Shown here one piece after another: positions 8,871 through 17,364 of a stretch of 64,000 nt of DNA. The translations under genes were made by a program, and so were the position numbers. Numbering within the stretch: the stretch's first letter is position 1; every line of letters starts with the position of its first letter. The stretch spans positions 62,001 through 126,000 of the forward strand of contig NZ_BDBL01000029.1 of the NCBI RefSeq assembly GCF_001612965.1, given 5' to 3'. The notes beneath the pieces were generated by a model. The model ran no database searches. It was given only the letters and a program-made list of their open reading frames with translations, and was not told the DNA's origin. Source of the stretch: Nocardia kruczakiae NBRC 101016. Its GTDB lineage: Bacteria > Actinomycetota > Actinomycetes > Mycobacteriales > Mycobacteriaceae.

Positions 8871-10208
8871 ATGCATTCACCGGTGGAGACGACACGGCGC
8901 GGGACGGTTGCTGCGGCCGCTCGCCGCGCGCGGGCAGCGGTGTTCGCGGTTTTCGCGCTCAATGGATTCCTGGCCGCGATGTGGGTGGTGCACATTCCGG
9001 TCATCACCGATCGCACCGGGGTCTCGCACGGGACGCTCGGGATTCTGATCCTGGTGATGGCCGGCAGCGGCATCGTCGGTATGCAGGCGGCGGGTCCGCT
9101 CGCCGACCGCTTCGGCAGCCGAACCCTGGTCACCGCGGCCGTCACCTGGCTGGTCGTGGCGGTGAGCGGACCGGCGTGGGCCACCGGGCCGGTGCAGCTC
9201 GGTATCGCGCTCGCGATCTTCGGTTTCGGCAACGGCGCGCTCGATGTGTCGATGAACGCCCAGGCCGTGCAGGTCGAGCGGGTCTACCACCGGCCGATCA
9301 TGGCGGCGTTCCACGCGCTCTTCTCCTGCGGCGGCCTGGTCGGCTCGCTCGCCGGCGCGGCGGCCATGCACGCCGGAACCGATATCCGGGTGAGTTTCGC
9401 GGTCGCGGCCGTGCTGGGCCTGCTGGTGATGCTGGCCAGTGTGCCGAGCCTGCTCCCCCGCCTGCACGCCACCTCGCACGTCGAGACAGCAGCCGCGATC
9501 GCCGAATCCGCGACGGTCCCGGACCACTCCGCGGCCGGAAATGGTGGGGCTACCGAGTCGGCCGCGGCACTTCCGGCCGCCGGCGCGGGTTCGCGGCCCG
9601 GTCGCCGCGCAGCCGATTCCGCCGTGTGCCGACGCATCCGGCGCTGGCTCCCGTCGAAAGTCTTGGCGCTGGCCGCGATCGCGTTCGCCCTGCTGATGGC
9701 CGAGGGGGTGGCCAACGACTGGAGCGCCCTGCAGACGCACGAACATCTGGGCGTCAGCGACGCCACCGCCGCCCTGTCGTTCGGTGCGTTCTCCATCGCG
9801 ATGACCGTCGGCCGCTTCACCGCGGACCGGGTCAGCGAACGCTTCGGCCGCATCGCCGTGGTCCGCTGGGGTTCACTCCTCGGCGCCGCCGGACTCGCCG
9901 TCATCATGGCCTCGCCGTGGCTGCCCCTGAGCCTGGCGGGCTGGATCCTCGCCGGCCTCGGCCTCGCCGGCGGCGTCCCCCAGATCTTCACCGCCGCGGG
10001 CAATCTGAGCACCGCCACCGCCGCCACCGACATGTCCAAGGTCTTCGGCCTCGGCTACCTGGGCTTCCTCGCCGGCCCCTCGGTCATAGGCTGGCTAGCC
10101 CAACTCACCTCCCTCACCCTGGCCTTCGCCTTCCCCCTACTCGCCGTCCTCCTCTGCGCCTGGTTCGCAGGAACCGTCGGGGACGAGAATCGAGTTATTG
10201 ACCTATAG
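8871..10208 (+). CDS. MFS transporter
   Basis: A 445-residue major facilitator of about 12 membrane segments. It has the cytoplasmic loop-2 motif GPLADRFGSRTLV and its repeat in the second half (ADRVSERFGRIAV). A central loop of about 60 residues is rich in Ala, Ser and Gly (residues about 205-265). The start ATG (MHSPVETTRRG) gives a short basic N-terminus before the first segment AAVFAVFALNGFLAAMWVV. The overall pattern (FHALFSCGGLVGSL, GVANDWSALQTHEHLG) resembles the YbjJ-like MFS group, whose substrates are mostly unknown. A TetR gene begins 25 bp downstream on the same strand, and its promoter overlaps this gene's last codons. Confidence 0.88.
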   Translation: MHSPVETTRRGTVAAAARRARAAVFAVFALNGFLAAMWVVHIPVITDRTGVSHGTLGILILVMAGSGIVGMQAAGPLADRFGSRTLVTAAVTWLVVAVSGPAWATGPVQLGIALAIFGFGNGALDVSMNAQAVQVERVYHRPIMAAFHALFSCGGLVGSLAGAAAMHAGTDIRVSFAVAAVLGLLVMLASVPSLLPRLHATSHVETAAAIAESATVPDHSAAGNGGATESAAALPAAGAGSRPGRRAADSAVCRRIRRWLPSKVLALAAIAFALLMAEGVANDWSALQTHEHLGVSDATAALSFGAFSIAMTVGRFTADRVSERFGRIAVVRWGSLLGAAGLAVIMASPWLPLSLAGWILAGLGLAGGVPQIFTAAGNLSTATAATDMSKVFGLGYLGFLAGPSVIGWLAQLTSLTLAFAFPLLAVLLCAWFAGTVGDENRVIDL

Positions 10209-10226
10209 GACAAGAACTCGTAGAGT
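10198..10226 (+). promoter_or_regulatory. tetR promoter with overlapping operator
   Basis: TTGACC (10198-10203), a 17-nt spacer and TAGAGT (10221-10226) form a good sigma-70 type promoter. The expected transcription start falls at about the ATG at 10234, so the mRNA is probably leaderless. The first 16 bases, TTGACCTATAGGACAA, are a partial palindrome closely matched by TTGACCTGAAGTTCAA at 10851-10866 ahead of the next gene. This marks both as likely sites of the TetR protein encoded between them. Confidence 0.6.
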
Positions 10227-10233
10227 TCGGGAC

Positions 10234-10809
10234 ATGGGCAGGCCGCGTAACTTCGAGACCGAGACCGTGGTGGATCGGGCTCTGGATGCGTTCTGGACTC
10301 ATGGATATGCGAATACCTCGCCGGCGCAGCTGGCCGAGGCTACCGGGATCGGGAAGGGGAGCCTGTACAACACGTTCGGCAGTAAGCGGGCGCTGTTCGA
10401 GCGGGTGCTGAACCGTTACGACCGGATGGGAGCGGAAGTGGCCGGGGAGTTCATGGCCCGGCCGGGGACCGCACGCGAATGCATCGGCGCGTTCATCCGG
10501 TTTCTGGTGGATTCCGATGTGGCACAGCCTGTTCGGCGTGGCTGTCTGGCGGTGAACACCGCTACCGAATTCTCCGCGCAGGATCCCGAGATCACGAAGG
10601 CGGTCCGGACCATGCAGGAGAACACCATGACCGCACTGTCCGATCGGATCGATCGGGGCCGACGCGACGGTGACGTGGCACAGGACGTCGATCCGCGGGC
10701 CGCCGCCGAATTCCTGATGAACACCATCGTGGGACTGCGCGTCATGGCGAAGACCAGCGATGCGCAGACCCTGCACCGCATCATCGACACCGCACTGACC
10801 ACCCTCTGA
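10234..10809 (+). CDS. TetR-family transcriptional regulator
   Basis: A 191-residue repressor-type regulator. The N-terminal helix-turn-helix contains TSPAQLAEATGIGKGSLYNTFGSKRALFERVL, and the C-terminal half is like the TetR_C ligand domain of YxaF/AcuR-type proteins (RRGCLAVNTATEFSAQDPEI). The ATG at MGRPRNFETE is chosen because the family begins with this GRPR segment and because the promoter's expected transcript starts there. Likely targets are its own promoter and the SDR gene 70 bp downstream, since both carry the same 16-bp element. A hairpin with a T-run at 10815-10836 ends the transcript between them. Confidence 0.9.
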   Translation: MGRPRNFETETVVDRALDAFWTHGYANTSPAQLAEATGIGKGSLYNTFGSKRALFERVLNRYDRMGAEVAGEFMARPGTARECIGAFIRFLVDSDVAQPVRRGCLAVNTATEFSAQDPEITKAVRTMQENTMTALSDRIDRGRRDGDVAQDVDPRAAAEFLMNTIVGLRVMAKTSDAQTLHRIIDTALTTL

Positions 10810-10814
10810 TATCC

Positions 10815-10836
10815 GGGCCGCCACCGCGGCCCTTTT
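10815..10836 (+). terminator. Rho-independent terminator after tetR
   Basis: GGGCCGC-cacc-GCGGCCC followed by TTTT. The 7-bp GC stem with a T-run is placed 6 bp after the tetR stop and before the operator of the SDR gene. Confidence 0.75.
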
Positions 10837-10850
10837 ACACACCGTAATTT

Positions 10851-10866
10851 TTGACCTGAAGTTCAA
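10851..10866. promoter_or_regulatory. Operator ahead of the SDR gene
   Basis: TTGACCTGAAGTTCAA is a near-perfect inverted repeat (TTGAACTTCAGGTCAA on the other strand), 14 bp from the SDR start codon. It shares TTGACCT and the terminal CAA pair with the tetR promoter element at 10198-10213. Confidence 0.55.
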
Positions 10867-10879
10867 GAAAGGGCAGCTC

Positions 10880-11668
10880 ATGGACCTCGAACTCACCGGT
10901 AAGACCGCCGTCGTCACCGGCGCGAGCCGTGGCATCGGACTGGCGATCGCCGAAGCGCTGACCGCCGAGGGAGCAGTGGTGGTCGGCGCCGCGCGCACCG
11001 TCACGCCGGAGCTGGAAAAGGCCAGTGTGGCAGCCTATTCCGTCGATCTCGGCACCTCCGAGGGCGCCACCACACTGATCGATTCGGCGCTGCGTGAACT
11101 CGGCGGCATCGACATCCTGGTCAACAATGTCGGTGGCGGTGATGCGGATCGGCTGGGGCTGGGCGCATTCACCGACATCTCCGACGAACAGTGGCGAACT
11201 CTGTTCGACCTCAATCTGTTCAGCGCCGTCTGGACCACGCGCGCGGCGCTGCCCAGCCTGCTGGAACGCCGCGGTGCGATCGTGAACATCTCCTCGATCA
11301 ACTCGCGCCTGCCCGCGGCCGGGCCGATCGGCTACAGCGAGGCCAAGGCCGCGCTCACCGCGTTGAGCAAACGCCTCAGTGAGGAATTGGCCCCGCGCGG
11401 CGTGCGCGTCAACACCGTATCCCCCGGTGTCGTGGGCACTCCGCTGTGGCGGGACCCGAACCGATTCGGCGGGAAACTCGCTGCGGCGCAAGGTATCTCG
11501 CACCACGACCTGCTCGCCGGAATCGGCGAGAGTTTCGGCATCGCCTCGGGGCGGATCTCGGAGCCCGAGGAGGTGGCCGCGCTGGTCACCTTCCTCGTCT
11601 CCGCGCGGGCCGGCAATATCGTCGGCGCCGACTACGTCATCGACGGCGGGACATTGAAAGTCGCGTAG
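10880..11668 (+). CDS. Short-chain dehydrogenase/reductase
   Basis: A classical 262-residue SDR. It has the NAD(P)-binding TGASRGIG near residue 13, NNVGG, the catalytic serine in NISSINS, and the YxxxK pair in YSEAKAALT, ending in DYVIDGGTLKVA as usual. GAAAGG 7-12 nt upstream serves as ribosome site. The preceding tetR gene and shared operator suggest induction by the SDR substrate or a related compound. Substrate unknown. Confidence 0.9.
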   Translation: MDLELTGKTAVVTGASRGIGLAIAEALTAEGAVVVGAARTVTPELEKASVAAYSVDLGTSEGATTLIDSALRELGGIDILVNNVGGGDADRLGLGAFTDISDEQWRTLFDLNLFSAVWTTRAALPSLLERRGAIVNISSINSRLPAAGPIGYSEAKAALTALSKRLSEELAPRGVRVNTVSPGVVGTPLWRDPNRFGGKLAAAQGISHHDLLAGIGESFGIASGRISEPEEVAALVTFLVSARAGNIVGADYVIDGGTLKVA

Positions 11669-11671
11669 CCA

Positions 11672-13108
11672 CTACCGTTCGTGCTTGTGCCGCAGGCCGT
11701 TGCCGAGTGCCACGGCCGCGGCCAGCCACGCCCCGACACTCAGCACCGCGAAGCTGATCACGTAGGCGTGCAGCGACGGCACGCCGGTGTGACCGATGGT
11801 GAGAGCGCTCAGAATCGAGGCGGTGATGGCGCCGGCGATACTGCCGCCGGCGGTGCGGACCAGTGAGTTGATCCCACTGGCGATTCCGCTCTCGCTCATC
11901 GGAACATGCTGGACGGCAAGGGTTCCGAGCGCGGCATAGCCGATACCGAAGCCGATGCCCTGCAGCGTATTCGAGATGACCATGTCGTAGCCGTGCGCGT
12001 TGGACAGCGCCAGCCATCCGGTCGCCGCACCGGCGAAGGCCGCGCCGATGGCCAGGGTGAAGGCGGGGCCGATGCGCGCGACGATGCGCCCGGTGCGGAA
12101 GGAGAAGAAGGTCATCAGCACCGAGCTGGGGATGCCGTAGAGACCCACGGCCAGGACCGACCCGGACAGGCCGTAACCGACCTTGTCGGCGGGGGTCTGC
12201 ACGAAGTTCGAGATCAGGGTGAAGGAGCCGAACATCGCGAAACCCAGCAGCGCCGAGGCCATATTGGCCGACAGCGAGCGCGGGCCGACCAGCAGCGGCA
12301 ACCGCACCAGCGGCTGTGCGACCTTGCGCTCCACCAGCACCCACACCACGGCCAGCACGGCGGCCGCGACGAACAGGCCGATCACGCTGGTCTCCCCCCA
12401 GCCCCAGCGCGGCCCCTCGCTGATCGCCAGCAGCAGGCACACCAGCAGACCGGCGAGCAGGACCGCGCCCAGATAATCCGGCTGCCCGCCGTGGCGCTGC
12501 CCCACATCCCTGGCGCTCACGCCGACGAGGACGGTGGCGAGCACGGCCAGCACCGCCGTCATCCAGAACACGGGATGCGGATCGGTGGTCTTGTCCGCGA
12601 TGACACCGGTCACCAGCATGCCGATGGTGCCGCCGACGCCCATGGTGCCGCTGATGACGCCGATCGCGGTGGTGAGCCGTTCGCGCGGGAAGGTGTCGCG
12701 AATGATGCCGATCCCCAGCGGAATCAGCGCCGACGAGGTGCCCTGCAGCGCCCGGCCGACGATGTAGACGCCCAGCGAACTCGCCATCGCGCAGACCACC
12801 GAACCGATGATCAGCAGTCCCATGCAGAACATCACCATGCGCTTCTTGCCGTACATGTCGCCGAAGCGCGAAAGCAGCGGTGTGGCAACGGCTCCGGTGA
12901 GCAGCGCGGCGGTGAACAACCACGTGACACCCGCGACGTCGGTGTGCAGTTGCCCGATCAGCCTGGGCAGCAACGGAATGACCACGGTCTGCTGCAGCGA
13001 GACCACGAGTCCGGCCGCGCACAGCGCCAGCAGTGTCAAGACCAGGTGCGCCGGCGCACCGGTTTCGGAATCGGTTCCGGTGGATCGGCCGGTGACGGTC
13101 GACGTCAT
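11672..13108 (-). CDS. MFS drug transporter, DHA2/EmrB type
   Basis: A 478-residue permease with 14 predicted membrane segments. It has LSRFGDMYGKKRMVMF (loop motif A), GRALQGTSSALIPLGIGIIRD, and GGTIGMLVTGVIAD (motif C of antiporters). The gene is divergent from a MarR regulator, and a palindrome covering the shared promoter region at 13132-13153 makes it the likely target. Efflux of a small toxic compound is the family role; the substrate is unknown. It converges with the SDR gene with 3 bp between stops. Confidence 0.9.
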   Translation of the reverse strand: MTSTVTGRSTGTDSETGAPAHLVLTLLALCAAGLVVSLQQTVVIPLLPRLIGQLHTDVAGVTWLFTAALLTGAVATPLLSRFGDMYGKKRMVMFCMGLLIIGSVVCAMASSLGVYIVGRALQGTSSALIPLGIGIIRDTFPRERLTTAIGVISGTMGVGGTIGMLVTGVIADKTTDPHPVFWMTAVLAVLATVLVGVSARDVGQRHGGQPDYLGAVLLAGLLVCLLLAISEGPRWGWGETSVIGLFVAAAVLAVVWVLVERKVAQPLVRLPLLVGPRSLSANMASALLGFAMFGSFTLISNFVQTPADKVGYGLSGSVLAVGLYGIPSSVLMTFFSFRTGRIVARIGPAFTLAIGAAFAGAATGWLALSNAHGYDMVISNTLQGIGFGIGYAALGTLAVQHVPMSESGIASGINSLVRTAGGSIAGAITASILSALTIGHTGVPSLHAYVISFAVLSVGAWLAAAVALGNGLRHKHER

Positions 13109-13131
13109 CTGAGTTCCCTATCTTTATACTT

Positions 13132-13153
13132 ACCTAACTTAAGTAAGTTGGGT
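13132..13153. promoter_or_regulatory. Probable MarR operator in a divergent promoter
   Basis: The core AACTTA-AG-TAAGTT is a perfect inverted repeat, extended outwards by ACCT/GGGT with one mismatch. On the right lies TAGGAT (13156-13161), a good -10 whose transcript would begin at about the GTG of the regulator gene at 13168. On the left, minus strand, TATAAA is a -10 candidate for the MFS gene. Binding here would block both promoters. Confidence 0.65.
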
Positions 13154-13167
13154 AGTAGGATAACCCT

Positions 13168-13677
13168 GTGCCGCGTTCCGAAGGAAGTCCCGAATCGGTG
13201 GTCGATGCCGACTACATCGTGGAACTCGAGCGCGCCCTGACCCGGATCGCGCACCTGCTCACCCGGGCCAGACGACACGATCGCACCGTGGCCGCGGCCG
13301 GGGTGAATCTCGATCGCGCCAACGTGCCGCTGCTGCGGATGCTCGCCGACGCCGCCGAGCCCATGCGCATGGGTGAGCTCGCGGCCTGCCTGGATGTGGA
13401 GGCGCCGCATGTCACGCGCCAGATTCAGCGCCTGGAGCGGGCCGGTTACGTCGACCGGGTGACCGATCCGGAGGACCGCCGGGCGCAGCGGGTGCGCATC
13501 ACCGACGAGGGCCGGGCCACCGTCGACGCGATCCGCGCGGTGAGCCGCCGCCACATGCGCGACGCGCTGGCGGAGTGGTCGACCGAGGATCTGCGTCAGC
13601 TCGCCGCGCTCAACCACCGCATGGTCGATGCGTTTCTCGACAATGCCGAGCGCACCGACGCCTTCGGGCGGCGATGA
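13168..13677 (+). CDS. MarR-family transcriptional regulator
   Basis: A 169-residue winged-helix repressor. The recognition helix region is MGELAACLDVEAPHVTRQIQRLERAGYVDR, followed by the wing DPEDRRAQRVRITDEGRATV, the hallmark of MarR. The GTG start is supported by the -10 at 13156-13161, which predicts a leaderless message. It is paired with the divergent MFS exporter, the standard mar-type arrangement. Confidence 0.92.
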   Translation: MPRSEGSPESVVDADYIVELERALTRIAHLLTRARRHDRTVAAAGVNLDRANVPLLRMLADAAEPMRMGELAACLDVEAPHVTRQIQRLERAGYVDRVTDPEDRRAQRVRITDEGRATVDAIRAVSRRHMRDALAEWSTEDLRQLAALNHRMVDAFLDNAERTDAFGRR

Positions 13678-13683
13678 AGCTCC

Positions 13684-14001
13684 TCAGTGCTCCTTGCGGT
13701 CGATCCGAATGGTGACGTCCGGCCACGGCGGATTGCGCACCACCGCGATCAGGGACAGCGTCGTCGCCACCAAGCCGACGAAGATGCCCAGCAGCGCGAT
13801 GGCGGTGTCGTCGGTGACGGCGTGCCAGCCGGTGTTGCCGTCCTCGATGACGAAGACGCCCAGCGGCCGGGCCCGCCGGAACTTTCCGCCGGGGCGCGTC
13901 ACCGGGATGACCGTGGCGCCTTCGGGGGTCTGATACGGCGTGCCGTAGATCGCCGAATCATCGCCCACCGCAGGCAGATCGAACCGCTCCCGAACCGTCA
14001 T
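13684..14001 (-). CDS. Small membrane protein with a GerW/YtfJ-like segment, function unknown
   Basis: A 105-residue protein. Residues about 20-65 (TPEGATVIPVTRPGGKFRRARPLGVFVIEDG) weakly resemble the spore protein YtfJ/GerW family, without its glycine-rich stretch. One hydrophobic helix follows (AIALLGIFVGLVATTLSLIAVV, about 72-93), then a short charged tail. The ATG at MTVRERFDLP is chosen because the upstream frame is proline/arginine-rich noise. It converges with the marR gene (6 bp between stops). I do not recognise a specific function. Confidence 0.65.
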   Translation of the reverse strand: MTVRERFDLPAVGDDSAIYGTPYQTPEGATVIPVTRPGGKFRRARPLGVFVIEDGNTGWHAVTDDTAIALLGIFVGLVATTLSLIAVVRNPPWPDVTIRIDRKEH

Positions 14002-14139
14002 CTCGACCCCTTCCGGCTGCCGTGCCGCGCTCGCGGCATCATCGAGCCCTGCGGGCCACTCTAGTCCGCCACCCGCGGCTGGGAGGCGGCGTGCGCCCAC
14101 GTTGCCGCAAGCCCGCATCGCCCACCGCCGGGAAACCGG

Positions 14140-14173
14140 AAACGGCCCGCAGCACATCTGCCGCGGGCCGTTT
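14140..14173 (-). terminator. Hairpin downstream of pntB
   Basis: An 11-bp perfect stem, AAACGGCCCGC / GCGGGCCGTTT, with a 12-nt loop, 20 bp after the pntB stop. There is no long T-run, as is common in high-GC actinobacteria. Confidence 0.65.
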
Positions 14174-14192
14174 CGGGTCGAACCGACGCTCG

Positions 14193-15605
14193 TTACAGCG
14201 CCTTGAGTTCCTCGGTGACGGCGCCGACGGACTTCTTGGCGTCGCCGAACAGCATGGAGGTGTGGTCGGCGTAGAACAGCGGGTTGTCGATGCCGGCGAA
14301 GCCGGAGTTCATCGACCGCTTCAGCACGATCACGCTCTTGGCCTGGTCGACGTTGAGCACCGGCATGCCGTAGATCGGGCTGGAGGAGTCCTCGCGCGCG
14401 GCGGGGTTGGTGACGTCGTTGGCGCCGATCACCAAAGCCACGTCGGTGCGCGAGAATTCGCCGTTGATGTCGTCCATTTCCTTGAGCGCGTCGTAGGAGA
14501 CCTCGGCCTCGGCCAGCAGCACGTTCATGTGGCCGGGCATGCGACCCGCGACCGGATGGATGGCGTATTTGACCTCGACACCCTTGGCTTCCAGCAGCGA
14601 GGCCATCTCCTTGACCGCGTGCTGGGCCTGCGCGACGGCCATACCGTAGCCGGGCACCACGATGACCTGGTTGGCGTAGGCCATCTGGATCGCGGCATCG
14701 GCGGCCGAGGTGGCCTTGGCCTGCTTCTGCTCACCGTCACCGGCTGCCGCGGCACCGCCGCCACCACCGAAACCACCCGCGACGATGGCCGGGATGGACC
14801 GGTTCATGGCCTTGGCCATCAGATTGGTCAGGATGGTGCCCGACGCGCCGACGATCATGCCGGCCACGATCATCGCGGTGTTGTTCAGCGCCAGACCGGC
14901 CGCCGCGGCCGACAGACCGGTCAGCGCGTTCAGCAGCGAGATCACCACTGGCATGTCCGCGCCACCGATCGGCAGCACGACCATCAGGCCGAGCACGGCG
15001 GCCAGCACCAGCAGCAGCACCATCCACCACCACGGCGCACCGTCCTTCGTGGCGCCGATACCGATCACCACCGCGGAAGCGATCGCCCCCAGGGCCAGCA
15101 GCAGGTTGACCGGCTGCTGCAGTTTGCCGAGTCCGATCGGTCGGCCGGGCAGGATCTCCTGCAGCTTGCCGAACGCGATCAGCGAGCCCCAGAACGAGAT
15201 CGAACCGATGATCGCCGCGAACAGCGAACCGATCACGATGTGCACCGTGGGCTGCTCGTGCAGCGACGAGAAGCCGTCGCTGTTGAGGAATTCCGACCAC
15301 GCGATCAACGCGACCGTGCCACCACCGACACCGTTGAACGCGGCCACCAGCTGCGGCATCGCGGTCATCTTGGTGAACCGCGCCGGCGGAACACCCAGCG
15401 CCACACCGACAACCAGGCCCGCGATGATGATGATCCAGTTCGAGGTGTCACGAATGGAGATGAACGTCGCGATCACCGCGATGCCCATACCGACCGCCGC
15501 GATCCAGTTGCCACGCACCGCGGTCTTGGGACCGGTCAGCCCCATCAGGCCATAGATGAACAGCGAGAACGCGACGATATAAAGAATATTGACCAGATTG
15601 TCCAT
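14193..15605 (-). CDS. pntB: NAD(P) transhydrogenase subunit beta
   Basis: A 470-residue membrane subunit of the proton-translocating transhydrogenase, which drives NADP reduction by NADH. The N-terminal half has about 8-9 membrane helices (NILYIVAFSLFIYGLMGLTG onwards). The C-terminal domain binds NADP(H): VPGYGMAVAQAQHAVKEMA, HPVAGRMPGHMNVLLAEA, VIGANDVTNPAA and the closing SMNSGFAGIDNPLFYADHTSMLFGDAKK. It is the last gene of pntAa-pntAb-pntB, 3 bp after pntAb. Confidence 0.96.
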   Translation of the reverse strand: MDNLVNILYIVAFSLFIYGLMGLTGPKTAVRGNWIAAVGMGIAVIATFISIRDTSNWIIIIAGLVVGVALGVPPARFTKMTAMPQLVAAFNGVGGGTVALIAWSEFLNSDGFSSLHEQPTVHIVIGSLFAAIIGSISFWGSLIAFGKLQEILPGRPIGLGKLQQPVNLLLALGAIASAVVIGIGATKDGAPWWWMVLLLVLAAVLGLMVVLPIGGADMPVVISLLNALTGLSAAAAGLALNNTAMIVAGMIVGASGTILTNLMAKAMNRSIPAIVAGGFGGGGGAAAAGDGEQKQAKATSAADAAIQMAYANQVIVVPGYGMAVAQAQHAVKEMASLLEAKGVEVKYAIHPVAGRMPGHMNVLLAEAEVSYDALKEMDDINGEFSRTDVALVIGANDVTNPAAREDSSSPIYGMPVLNVDQAKSVIVLKRSMNSGFAGIDNPLFYADHTSMLFGDAKKSVGAVTEELKAL

Positions 15606-15608
15606 GAG

Positions 15609-15950
15609 TCAGCGGCCCGCCTTCTCGGTGTTTCCAGGGCGCTCCGCGCCCGACGCAGCGGGCTTCTTGCCCTTGAACATCCCCAGCATCCGGTCGGTCA
15701 CCACGAAACCACCGACCACGTTCAGCGTTCCGAAGACCACCGCGACGAACAGGATGATCTGCGTGATCACCGACGGATGCTCGACCTTGCCGAGGGTGAC
15801 CAGCGCACCCAGCACCACGATGCCGTGGATGGCGTTGGTGCCCGACATCAGCGGAGTGTGCAAGGTGTTGGGCACCTTGGAGATCACCGCGAAACCCACG
15901 AAACCGGACAGCACCAGAATCGCGATATTGGCCAAAAGCTCGGTATACAT
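15609..15950 (-). CDS. pntAb: NAD(P) transhydrogenase subunit alpha part 2
   Basis: A 113-residue membrane piece of the split alpha subunit, with three hydrophobic helices (IAILVLSGFVGFAVISKV; AIHGIVVLGALVTLG; IILFVAVVFGTLNVVGGF) and the conserved PLMSGTNAIHG loop that lines the proton path. The start overlaps the pntAa stop by one base (TGATG), so translation is coupled. The charged tail after GMFKGKKP is variable in the family. Confidence 0.95.
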   Translation of the reverse strand: MYTELLANIAILVLSGFVGFAVISKVPNTLHTPLMSGTNAIHGIVVLGALVTLGKVEHPSVITQIILFVAVVFGTLNVVGGFVVTDRMLGMFKGKKPAASGAERPGNTEKAGR

Positions 15951-17116
15951 CAGCCCTGCTCCTCGGAGTCGGCGGGACGGCTCGGCGCACCGGCCACACA
16001 GGAATCGGCGAGCACCTGGTCACCGAAATCGGGCTCGAGCCTGCCGTCTTTCAGCATCAGCTCCAGCAGCGCCGCAATATTCTTCGAGTACAGCTCCGAG
16101 GCGTGCTCGGGCATCGTCGCCGGCAGATTCAGCGGCGAGCAGATCGTGACACCGTGCTTGACCGCCGTCTTACCCGGTTCGGTCAGCTCGCAGTTGCCAC
16201 CGGTCTCCCCCGCCAGGTCGACGATCACACTGCCGGGCTTCATCCCCTCCACCGCGGCGGCGGTCACCAGGCGCGGCGCGGGGCGACCCGGCACCAGCGC
16301 GGTGGTCACCACGACGTCGAAGCCCTTGATCGCATCCTCCAAAGCCTGCTGCTGCTGGGCCTTTTCGTCATCGGTCAGCTCGCGGGCGTAACCACCCTCA
16401 CCGGCCGCGTCGATACCCAGATCCAGCCACTGCGCGCCCACCGACCGCACCTGATCGGCCACCTCGGGCCGCACGTCGTATCCGGTGGTGCGCGCACCGA
16501 GGCGCTTGGCGGTGGCCAGGGCCTGCAGACCCGCGACACCCACACCGAGCACCAGCACCGTCGCCGGCTTCACCGTGCCCGCCGCGGTGGTCAGCATCGG
16601 GAAAAATCGCGTCGACTCCGACGCCGCCAGCAGCACCGCCTTGTACCCGGCGACATTGGCCTGCGAGGACAGGGCGTCCATCACCTGCGCGCGCGAGATC
16701 CGCGGAATCGCCTCCACCGCGAAGGCGCGCACGCCCGCATCCTGAAGCGCGCCGATCTTGTTGTCCGCGTTGCGCGGAGCCAGGAATCCGATCAGCGTCT
16801 GGCCCTGCGACAGCTTGGCGATCTCCGCATCGTTGGGCGGGGCCACCTTCACCACGACCTCGGCCTGCCACGGATCACCGATCGTCGCGCCCGCGGCCTC
16901 GTAGGCTTCGTCGGGAATCAATGCCCCGAGACCCGCGCCGGCTTCGACGACGACCTGCACACCCTGCTTCACCAGGCTCGGGATGATCTTCGGCACCAAC
17001 GCGACGCGTCGTTCATCGGTGCCGGTCTCACGAACCACACCGACACGCGTGCGGTGCGACGTGCGACTGTCGTCGCCGGGCTGCGCGCCCTCGTTCGCGC
17101 CCTGCGTTGTCTCCAC
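15950..17116 (-). CDS. pntAa: NAD(P) transhydrogenase subunit alpha part 1
   Basis: The soluble NAD(H)-binding subunit, 388 residues, related to alanine dehydrogenase. It has RVGVVRETGTDERRVALVP, the FLAPRNA segment, the Rossmann motif VLVLGVGVAGLQALATAKRLGA, and the mobile loop at the domain-closing YARELTDDEKAQQQQAL. The first 20 residues are hydrophilic and variable; an ATG is used. It opens the pnt operon, and an inverted repeat about 80-100 bp upstream is a candidate regulatory site. Confidence 0.95.
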   Translation of the reverse strand: METTQGANEGAQPGDDSRTSHRTRVGVVRETGTDERRVALVPKIIPSLVKQGVQVVVEAGAGLGALIPDEAYEAAGATIGDPWQAEVVVKVAPPNDAEIAKLSQGQTLIGFLAPRNADNKIGALQDAGVRAFAVEAIPRISRAQVMDALSSQANVAGYKAVLLAASESTRFFPMLTTAAGTVKPATVLVLGVGVAGLQALATAKRLGARTTGYDVRPEVADQVRSVGAQWLDLGIDAAGEGGYARELTDDEKAQQQQALEDAIKGFDVVVTTALVPGRPAPRLVTAAAVEGMKPGSVIVDLAGETGGNCELTEPGKTAVKHGVTICSPLNLPATMPEHASELYSKNIAALLELMLKDGRLEPDFGDQVLADSCVAGAPSRPADSEEQG

Positions 17117-17193
17117 TGGTCAACTTCCTTACTTGTGACGGCAAGCTGGCCCCCTGATGTCCAGGTGGGCCGCCTGTTGGGTCTGGCCGAGCA

Positions 17194-17215
17194 GAACTTA
17201 CTTTCCAGTAAGTTC
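17194..17215. promoter_or_regulatory. Perfect inverted repeat upstream of the pnt operon
   Basis: GAACTTACT and AGTAAGTTC, arms of 9 bp around a 4-bp centre (ttcc), 78 bp before the pntAa start. An AT-rich centre inside a GC-rich background and a 22-bp footprint are typical of TetR-family operators. No regulator gene adjoins it. Confidence 0.55.
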
Positions 17216-17364
17216 CGAAATAATTCTCGCAACTGTACCCGGCAGGTCGGTGAGATTAGTTGAGATCAACGTCACACCACACCACTCCTTTTCTGCCGAA
17301 TGGCCGTTCACGCAGCACAGTAGCGGGCTATGCCGGCTGCGTCGTACGCCGTAATGTCTGCCTG

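Noticed and set aside
14022..16391. 789-codon open frame antisense to pntB and pntAb
   Set aside because: Histidine-, arginine- and glutamine-rich composition is typical of the frame opposite a high-GC gene; the opposite strand carries unmistakable transhydrogenase genes.
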